Positions 43,369 through 50,239 of a stretch of 64,000 nt of DNA are shown here, in pieces. The DNA lies in assembly GCA_030424595.1 (NCBI GenBank), contig JAUHWG010000005.1, positions 124,001 through 188,000 on the forward strand, read 5' to 3'. The notes below the pieces were generated by a model that saw only the letters and a list, made by a program, of their open reading frames with translations, was not told where the DNA came from and did no database searches. Both the position numbers and the translations under genes were made by a program. Positions within the stretch are counted from its first letter, which is position 1. Every line of letters begins with the position of its first letter. Source of the DNA: Polyangia bacterium. GTDB taxonomy: Bacteria; Myxococcota_A; Polyangia; Nannocystales; Nannocystaceae.

Positions 43369-44201
43369 GACAACTCCTCGTCCTCTTCGAAGCCTGTTCC
43401 TAGGCCTGCTTGTGGGTTTGTTCCTGTGTCGGTTCGTGGGTCTGTTCCTGTGTCGGCCTCAGCGGCGTCGCCCGGGCTGACCTCCTCGAGCGCCGCGAGC
43501 ACCTGGAAGATCGCCTGTGTGCCCTTCTCCATGAGGGCTCGCGAGACGTGGGTCGCGGAGAGGTCATCTCCTCGGGCGACCGCCTCAGCGATCGCCCGGT
43601 ACGAGGCGCGATCGCGGAGCTCGTCGGCGAGGACCTCGACCAGCACTTCTCGGAGCGCGTCGTAGGTCCCCCGCAGGCTGTTGAAGGCGAGCTCGTAGGC
43701 GATGTTGTCCGCGCCCCGCACGAGGACGTCCCAGAACTGGATCGCCAGCTCCTGGAGGTCGAGGAGATCTGCGCTCGCGGCCTCCATCGCCGTGACCAGC
43801 GAGAAGAGGCGGGCGCCGATCGCCGGCGTCGACCGTCGGGCGCAGAGGCGGGCGATGTCCGGTCCGAGCGCCGCCCGCATCTCCATCACCGAGCGGGCGA
43901 CCTTGAGGTCGATCGTCCCGTCGGCGTCGTAGAGGAGCTGGGAGAGGAGATCGAGGTTTCCGGTCCGCTTGAAGTCGAGGACGGTGGTGCCGCCCCCGTG
44001 CTGAATGTTGATGAGTCCGGCCTGGGAGAGGCGCTTGAGCGCCTCGCGGATCGCCCCGCGGTTGACCTGGAGCATGTCGCAGAGGGTCCGCTCCGAGGGC
44101 AGCGCGCTCCCGGGGGCCATCCGACCGCGGACGATCGCGTCCGAGAGCTGGTCGAAGACCGCGTCGGAGAGGGACTTTCGTTCGATGGGCTTGAGGCTCA
44201 T
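43365..44201 (-). CDS. FadR/GntR-family transcription regulator
   Basis: 278 residues. N-terminal winged helix at about 8-75 (AVFDQLSDAIVRGRMAPGSA, LPSERTLCDMLQVNRGAIRE, ALKRLSQAGLINIQHGGGTT) is GntR type. The helical FCD/FadR-like ligand domain covers about 95-235. After residue 245 the tail is DTGTD/TGTNPQ low complexity, encoded by a 24-bp repeat near 43395-43450. It is translationally coupled to the fatty-acid hydroxylase. A TGGTCA-N7-TGACCA site 35 bases before the ATG suggests autoregulation. The ligand is unknown; the gene partner suggests a lipid or acyl compound. Confidence 0.9.
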   Translation of the reverse strand: MSLKPIERKSLSDAVFDQLSDAIVRGRMAPGSALPSERTLCDMLQVNRGAIREALKRLSQAGLINIQHGGGTTVLDFKRTGNLDLLSQLLYDADGTIDLKVARSVMEMRAALGPDIARLCARRSTPAIGARLFSLVTAMEAASADLLDLQELAIQFWDVLVRGADNIAYELAFNSLRGTYDALREVLVEVLADELRDRASYRAIAEAVARGDDLSATHVSRALMEKGTQAIFQVLAALEEVSPGDAAEADTGTDPRTDTGTNPQAGLGTGFEEDEELS

Positions 44202-44235
44202 GGGTCGCTCCTAATCCTGAGCGAGAACCATCGGA

Positions 44236-44254
44236 TGGTCAACTGGTATGACCA
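44236..44254 (-). promoter_or_regulatory. Candidate GntR/FadR operator
   Basis: TGGTCA-ACTGGTA-TGACCA: 6-bp perfect arms, 7-base spacer, 35 bases before the ATG of the FadR-like gene. The TGGTC/GACCA half-sites are typical of the FadR subfamily. Confidence 0.65.
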
Positions 44255-44358
44255 CCGAACTTCACGGAACAATTCGCGCAGGACCTACGCAGAGTTTGCG
44301 CAGCGAGCGATCCTTCAGCGATGCCCGACCACGAGGAGCGAGGCGAACCCAGTCGACG

Positions 44359-44386
44359 GGTGTCTCGCTGCGGCCGGCGAGACACC
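44359..44386 (-). terminator. Hairpin downstream of bpt, beside a REP-like end
   Basis: GGTGTCTCG-10 bases-CGAGACACC, perfect 9-bp stem, 21 bases past the bpt stop on the minus strand. Next to it (44386-44412) CCGGGACTCTTGCCGGG and GCTAGG resemble the end of the 12583-12738 element with several differences. Confidence 0.5.
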
Positions 44387-44406
44387 GGGACTCTTGCCGG
44401 GCGCCG

Positions 44407-45138
44407 CTAGGGGCAGACGACCCAGGCGCCGTCGATCAGGCGCTCATGGGGCCGGTACCGGGCCTTGTACGCCATCGACCGGCACGCCTCGATGTAGAAG
44501 CCGAGGTACAGGTATTTCAGGCCCCACCGGCGGCACAGCTCGAGCTGCTTCAGGATCGAGAAGACCCCCGGAGAGAGCGCCCCGTAGTCGGGGTTGAAGT
44601 AGAAATAGACCGCGGAGAGGGCCGTCGCGGCTCGATCGACGATCGCCACCCCCATCAGCTCACCGGCGACCCGGTAGCGGATCTCGAAGGTGTCACAGCA
44701 GGTCTCGACGAGGAACGCCCGGTAGCCCGGCTCGTCCATCGCATCTTCCGTGGAGGCGAGGCCGCGGCCTCGCTTGTGCAGGTTGTAGAGCGCGAGGCGC
44801 TCGAGCGAAAATTCGGGAGGACCGATCTCGACGTCGATCTGCTCCAGACCGCGGCGAAAGATCCGCCTCGGCGTCCGCCCCTCCTTGAACGCCTCGACGT
44901 CGATCCGGATCGGCTCGCAGGCCCGGCAGGCGGCGCAGGAGGTCCGGTAGAGGAGCACTCCCTGCCGGCGATCACCGGCCTGCAGCCGGCTGTCGAACTC
45001 CGTCGCCGTCAGCCAACGCGTCGGCAGGCGCATCGGCAGCCGCGCCCGCTGCCCTGGCAGATAGGGGCAGGCCATCGGCTCGTCGTAGACCACGAGCTCG
45101 GGCGGAGCGGACGCAAACACGCGAGGGCGCCAATTCAT
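44407..45138 (-). CDS. bpt: Aspartate/glutamate leucyltransferase
   Basis: 243 residues. It conjugates leucine from Leu-tRNA onto N-terminal Asp/Glu, marking proteins for the ClpAPS N-end-rule pathway. CPYLPGQRARLPMRLPTRWL and LLYRTSCAACRACEPIRIDV (the family Cys and CxxC-rich opening) are diagnostic, with YFYFNPDYGALSPGVFSILK and YLYLGFYIEACRSMAYKARY at the C-terminus. The relative Ate arginyl-transferase shares the fold, but this size and the prokaryotic layout point to Bpt. It is divergent from the MBL gene and lies in the same direction as the GntR operon. Confidence 0.93.
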   Translation of the reverse strand: MNWRPRVFASAPPELVVYDEPMACPYLPGQRARLPMRLPTRWLTATEFDSRLQAGDRRQGVLLYRTSCAACRACEPIRIDVEAFKEGRTPRRIFRRGLEQIDVEIGPPEFSLERLALYNLHKRGRGLASTEDAMDEPGYRAFLVETCCDTFEIRYRVAGELMGVAIVDRAATALSAVYFYFNPDYGALSPGVFSILKQLELCRRWGLKYLYLGFYIEACRSMAYKARYRPHERLIDGAWVVCP

Positions 45139-45199
45139 CGGCCCCGAGAGTATAGGGCCCTGCCTGGGCCGCCGCTCGTCGATCCGCTAGTCTGCGAGG

Positions 45200-46054
45200 A
45201 TGTCAGCGCTCGAAGCGGTCGCTCCCGGGCTCGCACGCCTCGCCTTGCGGACGCCGACGCTTCCCCCGGCGACGACCACGAACACGCTCCTCGTCGGCCA
45301 TCGCGACTTCGTCGTCATCGAGCCGGCGACGCCCGATCGCGCAGAGCAGGCCCGCCTCAACGCCGCGATCGAGGCCAAGCTCGACGACGGCGGCGAGCTC
45401 GTGGCGATCATCATCACCCACCACCATGTCGATCACATCGCCTACGCCGACGGCCTGCGCGAGCGCTACGGCGGTCGCCTGCTCGCCCATCGCGCGACGG
45501 CAGATCGGGTCCCCTTCGCCGTCGACGACGATCTCGCCGATGGTGACGTCATCGCCCTGGACGGCGGTCTGCAGGTGGAGGCGCTCCACACCCCAGGTCA
45601 CGCGCCCGGCCACCTGGTGCTCGTCGAGCGCTCATCCCAAGTCGCGCACGTGGGCGACCTCGTCGCCGGGATCGGCACGATCCTCATCGATCCCGACGAT
45701 AGTGGGGACATGGGCCTCTACCTTGAATCGCTCGAGCGCGTCGCCAGGCTCGGTCTACGAGCACTCGTCCCGGCGCACGGCCCCGTCATCACAGACCCCG
45801 AGGGGCACCTGCGACGCTACATCAAACACCGATTGATGCGGGAGAACAAGCTGCTCAAGGCGCTCGAGGGGGGCCCCCTCAGCCGTGGACAGCTCCTGGC
45901 GCGTGTCTACGATGACGCGCCCTCCGCACTCTGGCCCCTCGCGGACCGATCCCTCGAAGCCCATATCCAAAAGCTAGAGCGTGAAAGACGTCTGCACCGC
46001 GATGACGTCGTGATCCGCGCTCTTTCCTGTCCGGGCGCGAGCGCTTCGTCGTGA
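45200..46054 (+). CDS. Metallo-beta-lactamase-fold hydrolase (LACTB2/glyoxalase-II-like)
   Basis: 284 residues. The zinc motif is HHHVDH at residues 74-79 (IIITHHHVDHI), with His in HTPGHAPGHLVLV, Asp in VAHVGDLVAGIGTIL and His in LVPAHGPVI. The C-terminal winged-helix-like region (MRENKLLKALEGGPLSRGQLL, then LEAHIQKLERERRL) is the extra domain of LACTB2-type proteins, which have RNA endonuclease or thioesterase activity. Substrate not assignable. It starts 61 bases from the divergent bpt. Followed after 156 bases by the response regulator. Confidence 0.92.
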   Translation: MSALEAVAPGLARLALRTPTLPPATTTNTLLVGHRDFVVIEPATPDRAEQARLNAAIEAKLDDGGELVAIIITHHHVDHIAYADGLRERYGGRLLAHRATADRVPFAVDDDLADGDVIALDGGLQVEALHTPGHAPGHLVLVERSSQVAHVGDLVAGIGTILIDPDDSGDMGLYLESLERVARLGLRALVPAHGPVITDPEGHLRRYIKHRLMRENKLLKALEGGPLSRGQLLARVYDDAPSALWPLADRSLEAHIQKLERERRLHRDDVVIRALSCPGASASS

Positions 46055-46210
46055 AGCTCCTCTGCCGGGTCGAGTACGCGGCGCTGCGCGCTGCCGACCG
46101 CCCGTTTTTCTAGCGACAGGCGGGGTTTCGGCGGGTACCATCCCTCTATGGGTTGGCCCTTGTTCACTTTTGGGTGAAGAGGTCGTGATTCGCCAACCAG
46201 AGAGAGGCCC

Positions 46211-46585
46211 ATGCCGACAATTTTGCTCGTCGAGGATAACCCCCTGAGCTCGGACATGCTCTCGCGCCGCCTCCGTCGGAAGGGGTACGAGGTCCTGACC
46301 GCAGCCGACGGTGATGAGGGGATCAAGCTCGCCCAGGAGAACATCCCGGATCTGATCCTCATGGACATGAGCTTGCCCCGCAAGGACGGCTGGGAGACGA
46401 CTCGTTTCCTCAAGCACGACGATAAGACCAAGGCGATCCCTGTGATCGCCTTGACCGCCCATGCGATGTCCGGAGACCGCGAGAAGGCGCTCGGCGCCGG
46501 CTGCGATGACTACGACACCAAGCCCGTCGAGCTCCGGCGGCTACTGACGAAGATCACCCGCTTCGTCGCTGACCCGAAGGCCTGA
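46211..46585 (+). CDS. Single-domain response regulator (DivK-like)
   Basis: 124 residues, a stand-alone CheY-fold receiver. The phosphoacceptor D52 lies in LILMDMSLPRKDGWE, with the acidic pair in LLVEDN (E8, D9), and Thr in VIALTAHAMSGD and the Lys in DDYDTKPVEL. GCDDYDTKPV is the DivK-type signature. It has no output domain, so it acts by protein contact. A short Shine-Dalgarno (AGAGAGG) precedes the ATG. The large PAS-GGDEF-EAL gene begins 138 bases downstream in the same direction and could be its partner, by position only. Confidence 0.94.
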   Translation: MPTILLVEDNPLSSDMLSRRLRRKGYEVLTAADGDEGIKLAQENIPDLILMDMSLPRKDGWETTRFLKHDDKTKAIPVIALTAHAMSGDREKALGAGCDDYDTKPVELRRLLTKITRFVADPKA

Positions 46586-46723
46586 GTCCACGCTGCGCCG
46601 CGACCGTTCAGGTCGACCGCGCCCGGTACGAATCTCAGCGCCCGCTACCCCAGGAGACGTGCGATCGCTGAGCCCCGTAAGCCGAATGGACCGACTCCTG
46701 ACGTCAGCGAGACCGCGTCCAAC

Positions 46724-49603
46724 GTGAGCCCCGCCGACGCCGCCAGGTCCGAGCTGGCGGGGATCATCGGCGAGATCAGGCGGCGCTTCGACCGTATTCC
46801 GGCGATCTTCGAGCCGGCTCTGAGCTCGGCTGCGCAGCTCCGGAGGATCTGGGAGCCGCTCCAGGAGCTCGTCGAGGGCGATGAGCTGCCGACGAGCTTT
46901 CTCCACCGCCTCCTCGCCCTCCACTACGGACGACAGGGCGCCTCCTACGGCGTCGCCTGGCACCTCCTCGCCCTCGACGGGCTCCGCGTCGACGCGTCGG
47001 TCTACGTCGAGCTGGTCCATCTCCTGGAGCGGAGCGCGAGAGGCTCAACGGCTGATCTCGCCGCCCTGCGCGGCTGCGAAGAGCCCATCGCCGGCGACCT
47101 TGCACAGTCCCCCTCGGTCGCCCGCGCGCTGCTCCGCCTCTCCCTCGCGAGCACCTCGGGCGAGCCCGAGAGCCGCTCCTATCGAGCCCAGCTCCGCCGA
47201 CTCCTCGGCCCCGCGCGCTACGCCGCTTGGACGGCCGCGATCCTCCACGTCCGAGCCTGGACGGAGTGGCTGAGGTCCTTCCCGGAGATCGACCTCGACC
47301 GCGAGGCCCAGCTCTTCGAACCACTCAGCGCGCTCTTCGCCTCGCAGCCGGCCCTCGCGGCCCTCCTGCGCGTAGGACCACCGATGGGCGCCGAGCGACC
47401 TCGCGGCCCCTCCGATGTCGCGCCTCGCAACCCTCACGACGGACCGACCGCGAGCTCGCCCGCCGCAGCGCCCAGCGCTCCGTCGGATCGACCCCGCAGC
47501 GTCGACGCCGACACGATCCACACAGGGATCCTCCAGGCCGACCTGAGCGGACAGATCTTGATGAGCAACGCCGAGGCCCATCGGATCTACAACGTCAGCG
47601 CCGACGAGCTCGACGGGCTCAACCTCCACGACTTCGGCGGACGGGTGTTTTGGGAGGACGGGACCCCCTGTCCCTCCGAAGAGCTGCCCGCGATCCGCTG
47701 CCTCCAGACCCGCTCGCCCCACGGCCCCGAGATCCTCAGCCATCTACGCGACGATGGCTCGAGAGTCTGGGCGAAGTACACAGCGACGCCGCTCTTGAGC
47801 CCCGACACCCAAGAGTTCATCGGCGTCACGGTCACCGTCGTCGACATGACCGACCGCAAGCGCGAAGAGGCCGCGCGGGAGGCGACAGAGCACCGCTATC
47901 GCCTGATCGCTGAGGCCTCGGACAGCATGATCCTCCTCTTCAACGCGAGCGGGGCGATCATCACCGCGAACGAGGCGGCCGCGTCCTACCTCGGCACCAC
48001 CGCGGACGCGCTCACCGGACGATCCCTCGATCAGGTTCTCCCCGACTCGAGCCTCGCCGAGACCTTCCTCGCGCGGAACTTCCAGGTCATCGAGACCGGC
48101 AAGAGCATGGACGTCGAGGAGATGATCGAGCTCGGCGACGAGCGCCGCTGGCTCTCCACGCGCCTGCGACCCGTCCGTGATCCCGACGGCAACATCTACG
48201 CGGTCCAGGCCCTGATCCGCGACATCTCGCCGCGACGCCAGGCGGAGGTCGCCCTCAAGGAGCGGGAGGAGCTGGCCCGCCACGAGTCGTTGCACGATCC
48301 GTTGACGCGCCAGCCAAACCGAGTGCTCCTCCGCGATCGCATCGAGGTCGAGGTGCTCCACGCCAAGCGCCACCCGGAGTACCGCTTCGCGGTGCTCTGC
48401 CTCGACCTCGACCGCTTCAAGAACATCAACGACAGCCTCGGCCACACCATCGGCGACGAGCTGCTGATCCAGTTCTCGAACCGCCTCCTCGAGACCATCG
48501 GCCCCGAGGACACGCTGGCGCGGACCGGCGGCGATGAGTTCGCGATCCTCGTCAAGGACCTCGCCGATCCGACTGAGGCGCTCAAGCTCGCAGAGCGGGT
48601 CTTGGGGATCCTGCAGCGGCCCTTCTCGGTCGCCGGGCACCAGATCTACACGCCGACCAGCGTCGGCATCGCCCTCTCGTCGCCGGACTACGCCCGCCCG
48701 GAGGACATCCTCCGCGACGCGGACACGGCGATGTTCCGCGCCAAGAGCCGCGGCAAGAACCGCTTCGAGATCTTCGACACGAAGATGCACCGCGAGGCCG
48801 TCGACCTCCTGGTTCTCGAGAATGACCTGCGCCGAGCGATCGAACGCGGCGAATTCTGCCTCTACTACCAGCCCGTCGTCGACATGACCAACGGCGACAT
48901 CGCCGGCTTTGAGGCGCTCCTACGCTGGAACCACCCGACCCGCGGTCTCGTCAGCCCTGGCAAGTTCATCTCTGTCGCCGAGGAGACCGGGATCATCATC
49001 GCCATAGGCGAGTGGGTGCTCCAGGAGGCCTGTCAGCAGATGCAGCGCTGGCATCTCCGCTACCCCCTAGAGCCGCAGCTGACGATCTCCGTCAACCTCT
49101 CGGGCAAGCAGTTCGCCCAGCCGGCGCTGATCACCAAGGCGCTGCGCGAGACCTCGCTCAACCCGGCGAGCCTGAAGCTCGAGATCACCGAGAGCGTGAT
49201 CATGGAGGATCCGCGGGCGGCCTCCACCCTCCTCCAGGAGCTCAAGGGTCAGCAGATCCAGTCCTATGTCGACGACTTCGGCACCGGCTACTCGTCGCTC
49301 AGCTATCTCCACCGCTTCCCGATGTCCGCCGTCAAGATCGACCGCTCGTTCATCTCCGGGATCGGCCCCTCCGGGGAGAACGCCGAGATCGTCCGGACGA
49401 TCGTCAACCTCGCCCACAACCTCGGGATGAAGGTGATCGCCGAGGGGGTCGAGACCGACGACCAGCGGCGCTTCCTCCTAGAGATGGGCTGTGAGTGCGC
49501 GCAGGGCTACTTCTTCTCGGAGCCCCTCTCCCAAGAGGACGCCGAAGCGTTGATCGCGACGGCCTACGCCTCGCATCAACGGGGCGACTCCGCCAGCGCG
49601 TAG
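46724..49603 (+). CDS. AhpD-like/PAS/PAS/GGDEF/EAL c-di-GMP protein
   Basis: 959 residues. Residues about 5-220 look like a carboxymuconolactone-decarboxylase/AhpD fold, but the redox CxxC is replaced: HYGRQGASYGVAWH (67-80) keeps Tyr and His where active members have C-x-Y-C-xxx-H. A disordered linker follows. Two PAS domains cover about 260-385 and 390-510. The cyclase motif is GGDEF at 602-606; the I-site Arg position reads GPED instead of RxxD, so product inhibition is probably lost. The EAL domain has EALLRW at 730, NLSGKQF, LEITES, DDFGTGYSSLSYL, KIDRSFI and EGVET, all needed for phosphodiesterase activity. Likely senses a small ligand and changes c-di-GMP. No membrane helix. Confidence 0.9.
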   Translation: MSPADAARSELAGIIGEIRRRFDRIPAIFEPALSSAAQLRRIWEPLQELVEGDELPTSFLHRLLALHYGRQGASYGVAWHLLALDGLRVDASVYVELVHLLERSARGSTADLAALRGCEEPIAGDLAQSPSVARALLRLSLASTSGEPESRSYRAQLRRLLGPARYAAWTAAILHVRAWTEWLRSFPEIDLDREAQLFEPLSALFASQPALAALLRVGPPMGAERPRGPSDVAPRNPHDGPTASSPAAAPSAPSDRPRSVDADTIHTGILQADLSGQILMSNAEAHRIYNVSADELDGLNLHDFGGRVFWEDGTPCPSEELPAIRCLQTRSPHGPEILSHLRDDGSRVWAKYTATPLLSPDTQEFIGVTVTVVDMTDRKREEAAREATEHRYRLIAEASDSMILLFNASGAIITANEAAASYLGTTADALTGRSLDQVLPDSSLAETFLARNFQVIETGKSMDVEEMIELGDERRWLSTRLRPVRDPDGNIYAVQALIRDISPRRQAEVALKEREELARHESLHDPLTRQPNRVLLRDRIEVEVLHAKRHPEYRFAVLCLDLDRFKNINDSLGHTIGDELLIQFSNRLLETIGPEDTLARTGGDEFAILVKDLADPTEALKLAERVLGILQRPFSVAGHQIYTPTSVGIALSSPDYARPEDILRDADTAMFRAKSRGKNRFEIFDTKMHREAVDLLVLENDLRRAIERGEFCLYYQPVVDMTNGDIAGFEALLRWNHPTRGLVSPGKFISVAEETGIIIAIGEWVLQEACQQMQRWHLRYPLEPQLTISVNLSGKQFAQPALITKALRETSLNPASLKLEITESVIMEDPRAASTLLQELKGQQIQSYVDDFGTGYSSLSYLHRFPMSAVKIDRSFISGIGPSGENAEIVRTIVNLAHNLGMKVIAEGVETDDQRRFLLEMGCECAQGYFFSEPLSQEDAEALIATAYASHQRGDSASA

Positions 49604-49705
49604 CGTCCCTGCCGCGCGTAGCGTCCCTGCCGCGACGGCGATCGCACGGGGGGCTAGGCGAGCCGCCGCGAGCGTCCACATCGTCCTTGGCGCGACAAAG
49701 GCGAA

Positions 49706-49734
49706 CCGGACATCGGCGTTCGCACGATGTCCGG
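49706..49734. terminator. Hairpin between convergent GGDEF-EAL and XRE genes
   Basis: CCGGACATCG (49706-49715) and CGATGTCCGG (49725-49734), perfect 10-bp stem with 9-base loop, followed by CTTT. It can end both transcripts. A direct repeat GCGTAGCGTCCCTGCCGC lies just before it (about 49599-49635). Confidence 0.7.
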
Positions 49735-49766
49735 CTTTGGCCCGCCTCCGGGCTTCGCGGGGCGGT

Positions 49767-50141
49767 CTACTCTTCGCCGCGGGCGAAGGCCAAAAGCTCC
49801 CGAATCTTCTTCGGGGTCATCTGGCTGGCGACGGCGTGGAGCTCGTCGAGGAGCTCGTTTTTGGTGGACGACCGACCGCGGACCTTGGGCAGCAGGTCGT
49901 TGGGTTCACAGCTGAGCGCATTACAGAGGAGGAGGAGCGACTCAATGCGCGGCGATTTGTAGGCGAGTTCGATCTTGTTGACCGTCGTCACCGTCAGGCC
50001 TGTCGCGTTGGCGAGCTCTTCGATGGTCATGTGATCACGCCAGCCGGTCTCACCGCGCCGCTTACGGCGGGTCTTCGGTGGCGGGGTTGCGAGTCGCCAC
50101 CTCCGGATGCGCTTCCCGATCTCTTGCGATATTTCGTTCAT
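49767..50141 (-). CDS. XRE/Cro-CI-type HTH regulator
   Basis: 124 residues. The HTH is split by a basic insert: the first helix is EIGKRIRRWRLATPPP, then KTRRKRRGETGWRDH, then TIEELANATGLTVTTVNKIE (recognition helix) and SPRIESLLLLCNALSCEPND. The C-terminal 40 residues are helical. ATG 50141 has GAGGAG nine bases upstream. Palindromic sites lie immediately upstream (50159-50216), suggesting autoregulation. It is downstream of the TonB-dependent receptor on the same strand, 98 bases away, with room for its own promoter, and could regulate it. Confidence 0.85.
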   Translation of the reverse strand: MNEISQEIGKRIRRWRLATPPPKTRRKRRGETGWRDHMTIEELANATGLTVTTVNKIELAYKSPRIESLLLLCNALSCEPNDLLPKVRGRSSTKNELLDELHAVASQMTPKKIRELLAFARGEE

Positions 50142-50158
50142 TCGTGCGGTCTCCTCAA

Positions 50159-50216
50159 CATGACCGTACCGTCATGGCGCGAAGTTCATGGCGCTTAGAA
50201 CAGTCTCCATATGGAG
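50159..50216 (-). promoter_or_regulatory. Candidate operators of the XRE regulator
   Basis: CATGAC-CGTACC-GTCATG (50159-50176) and the perfect 12-bp palindrome CTCCATATGGAG (50205-50216) lie 18-75 bases before the regulator's ATG; TCATGGCGC is directly repeated between them. They fit binding by a dimeric XRE protein. Confidence 0.55.
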
Positions 50217-50239
50217 GAGTCGCCTGCTCCAAACAACAA

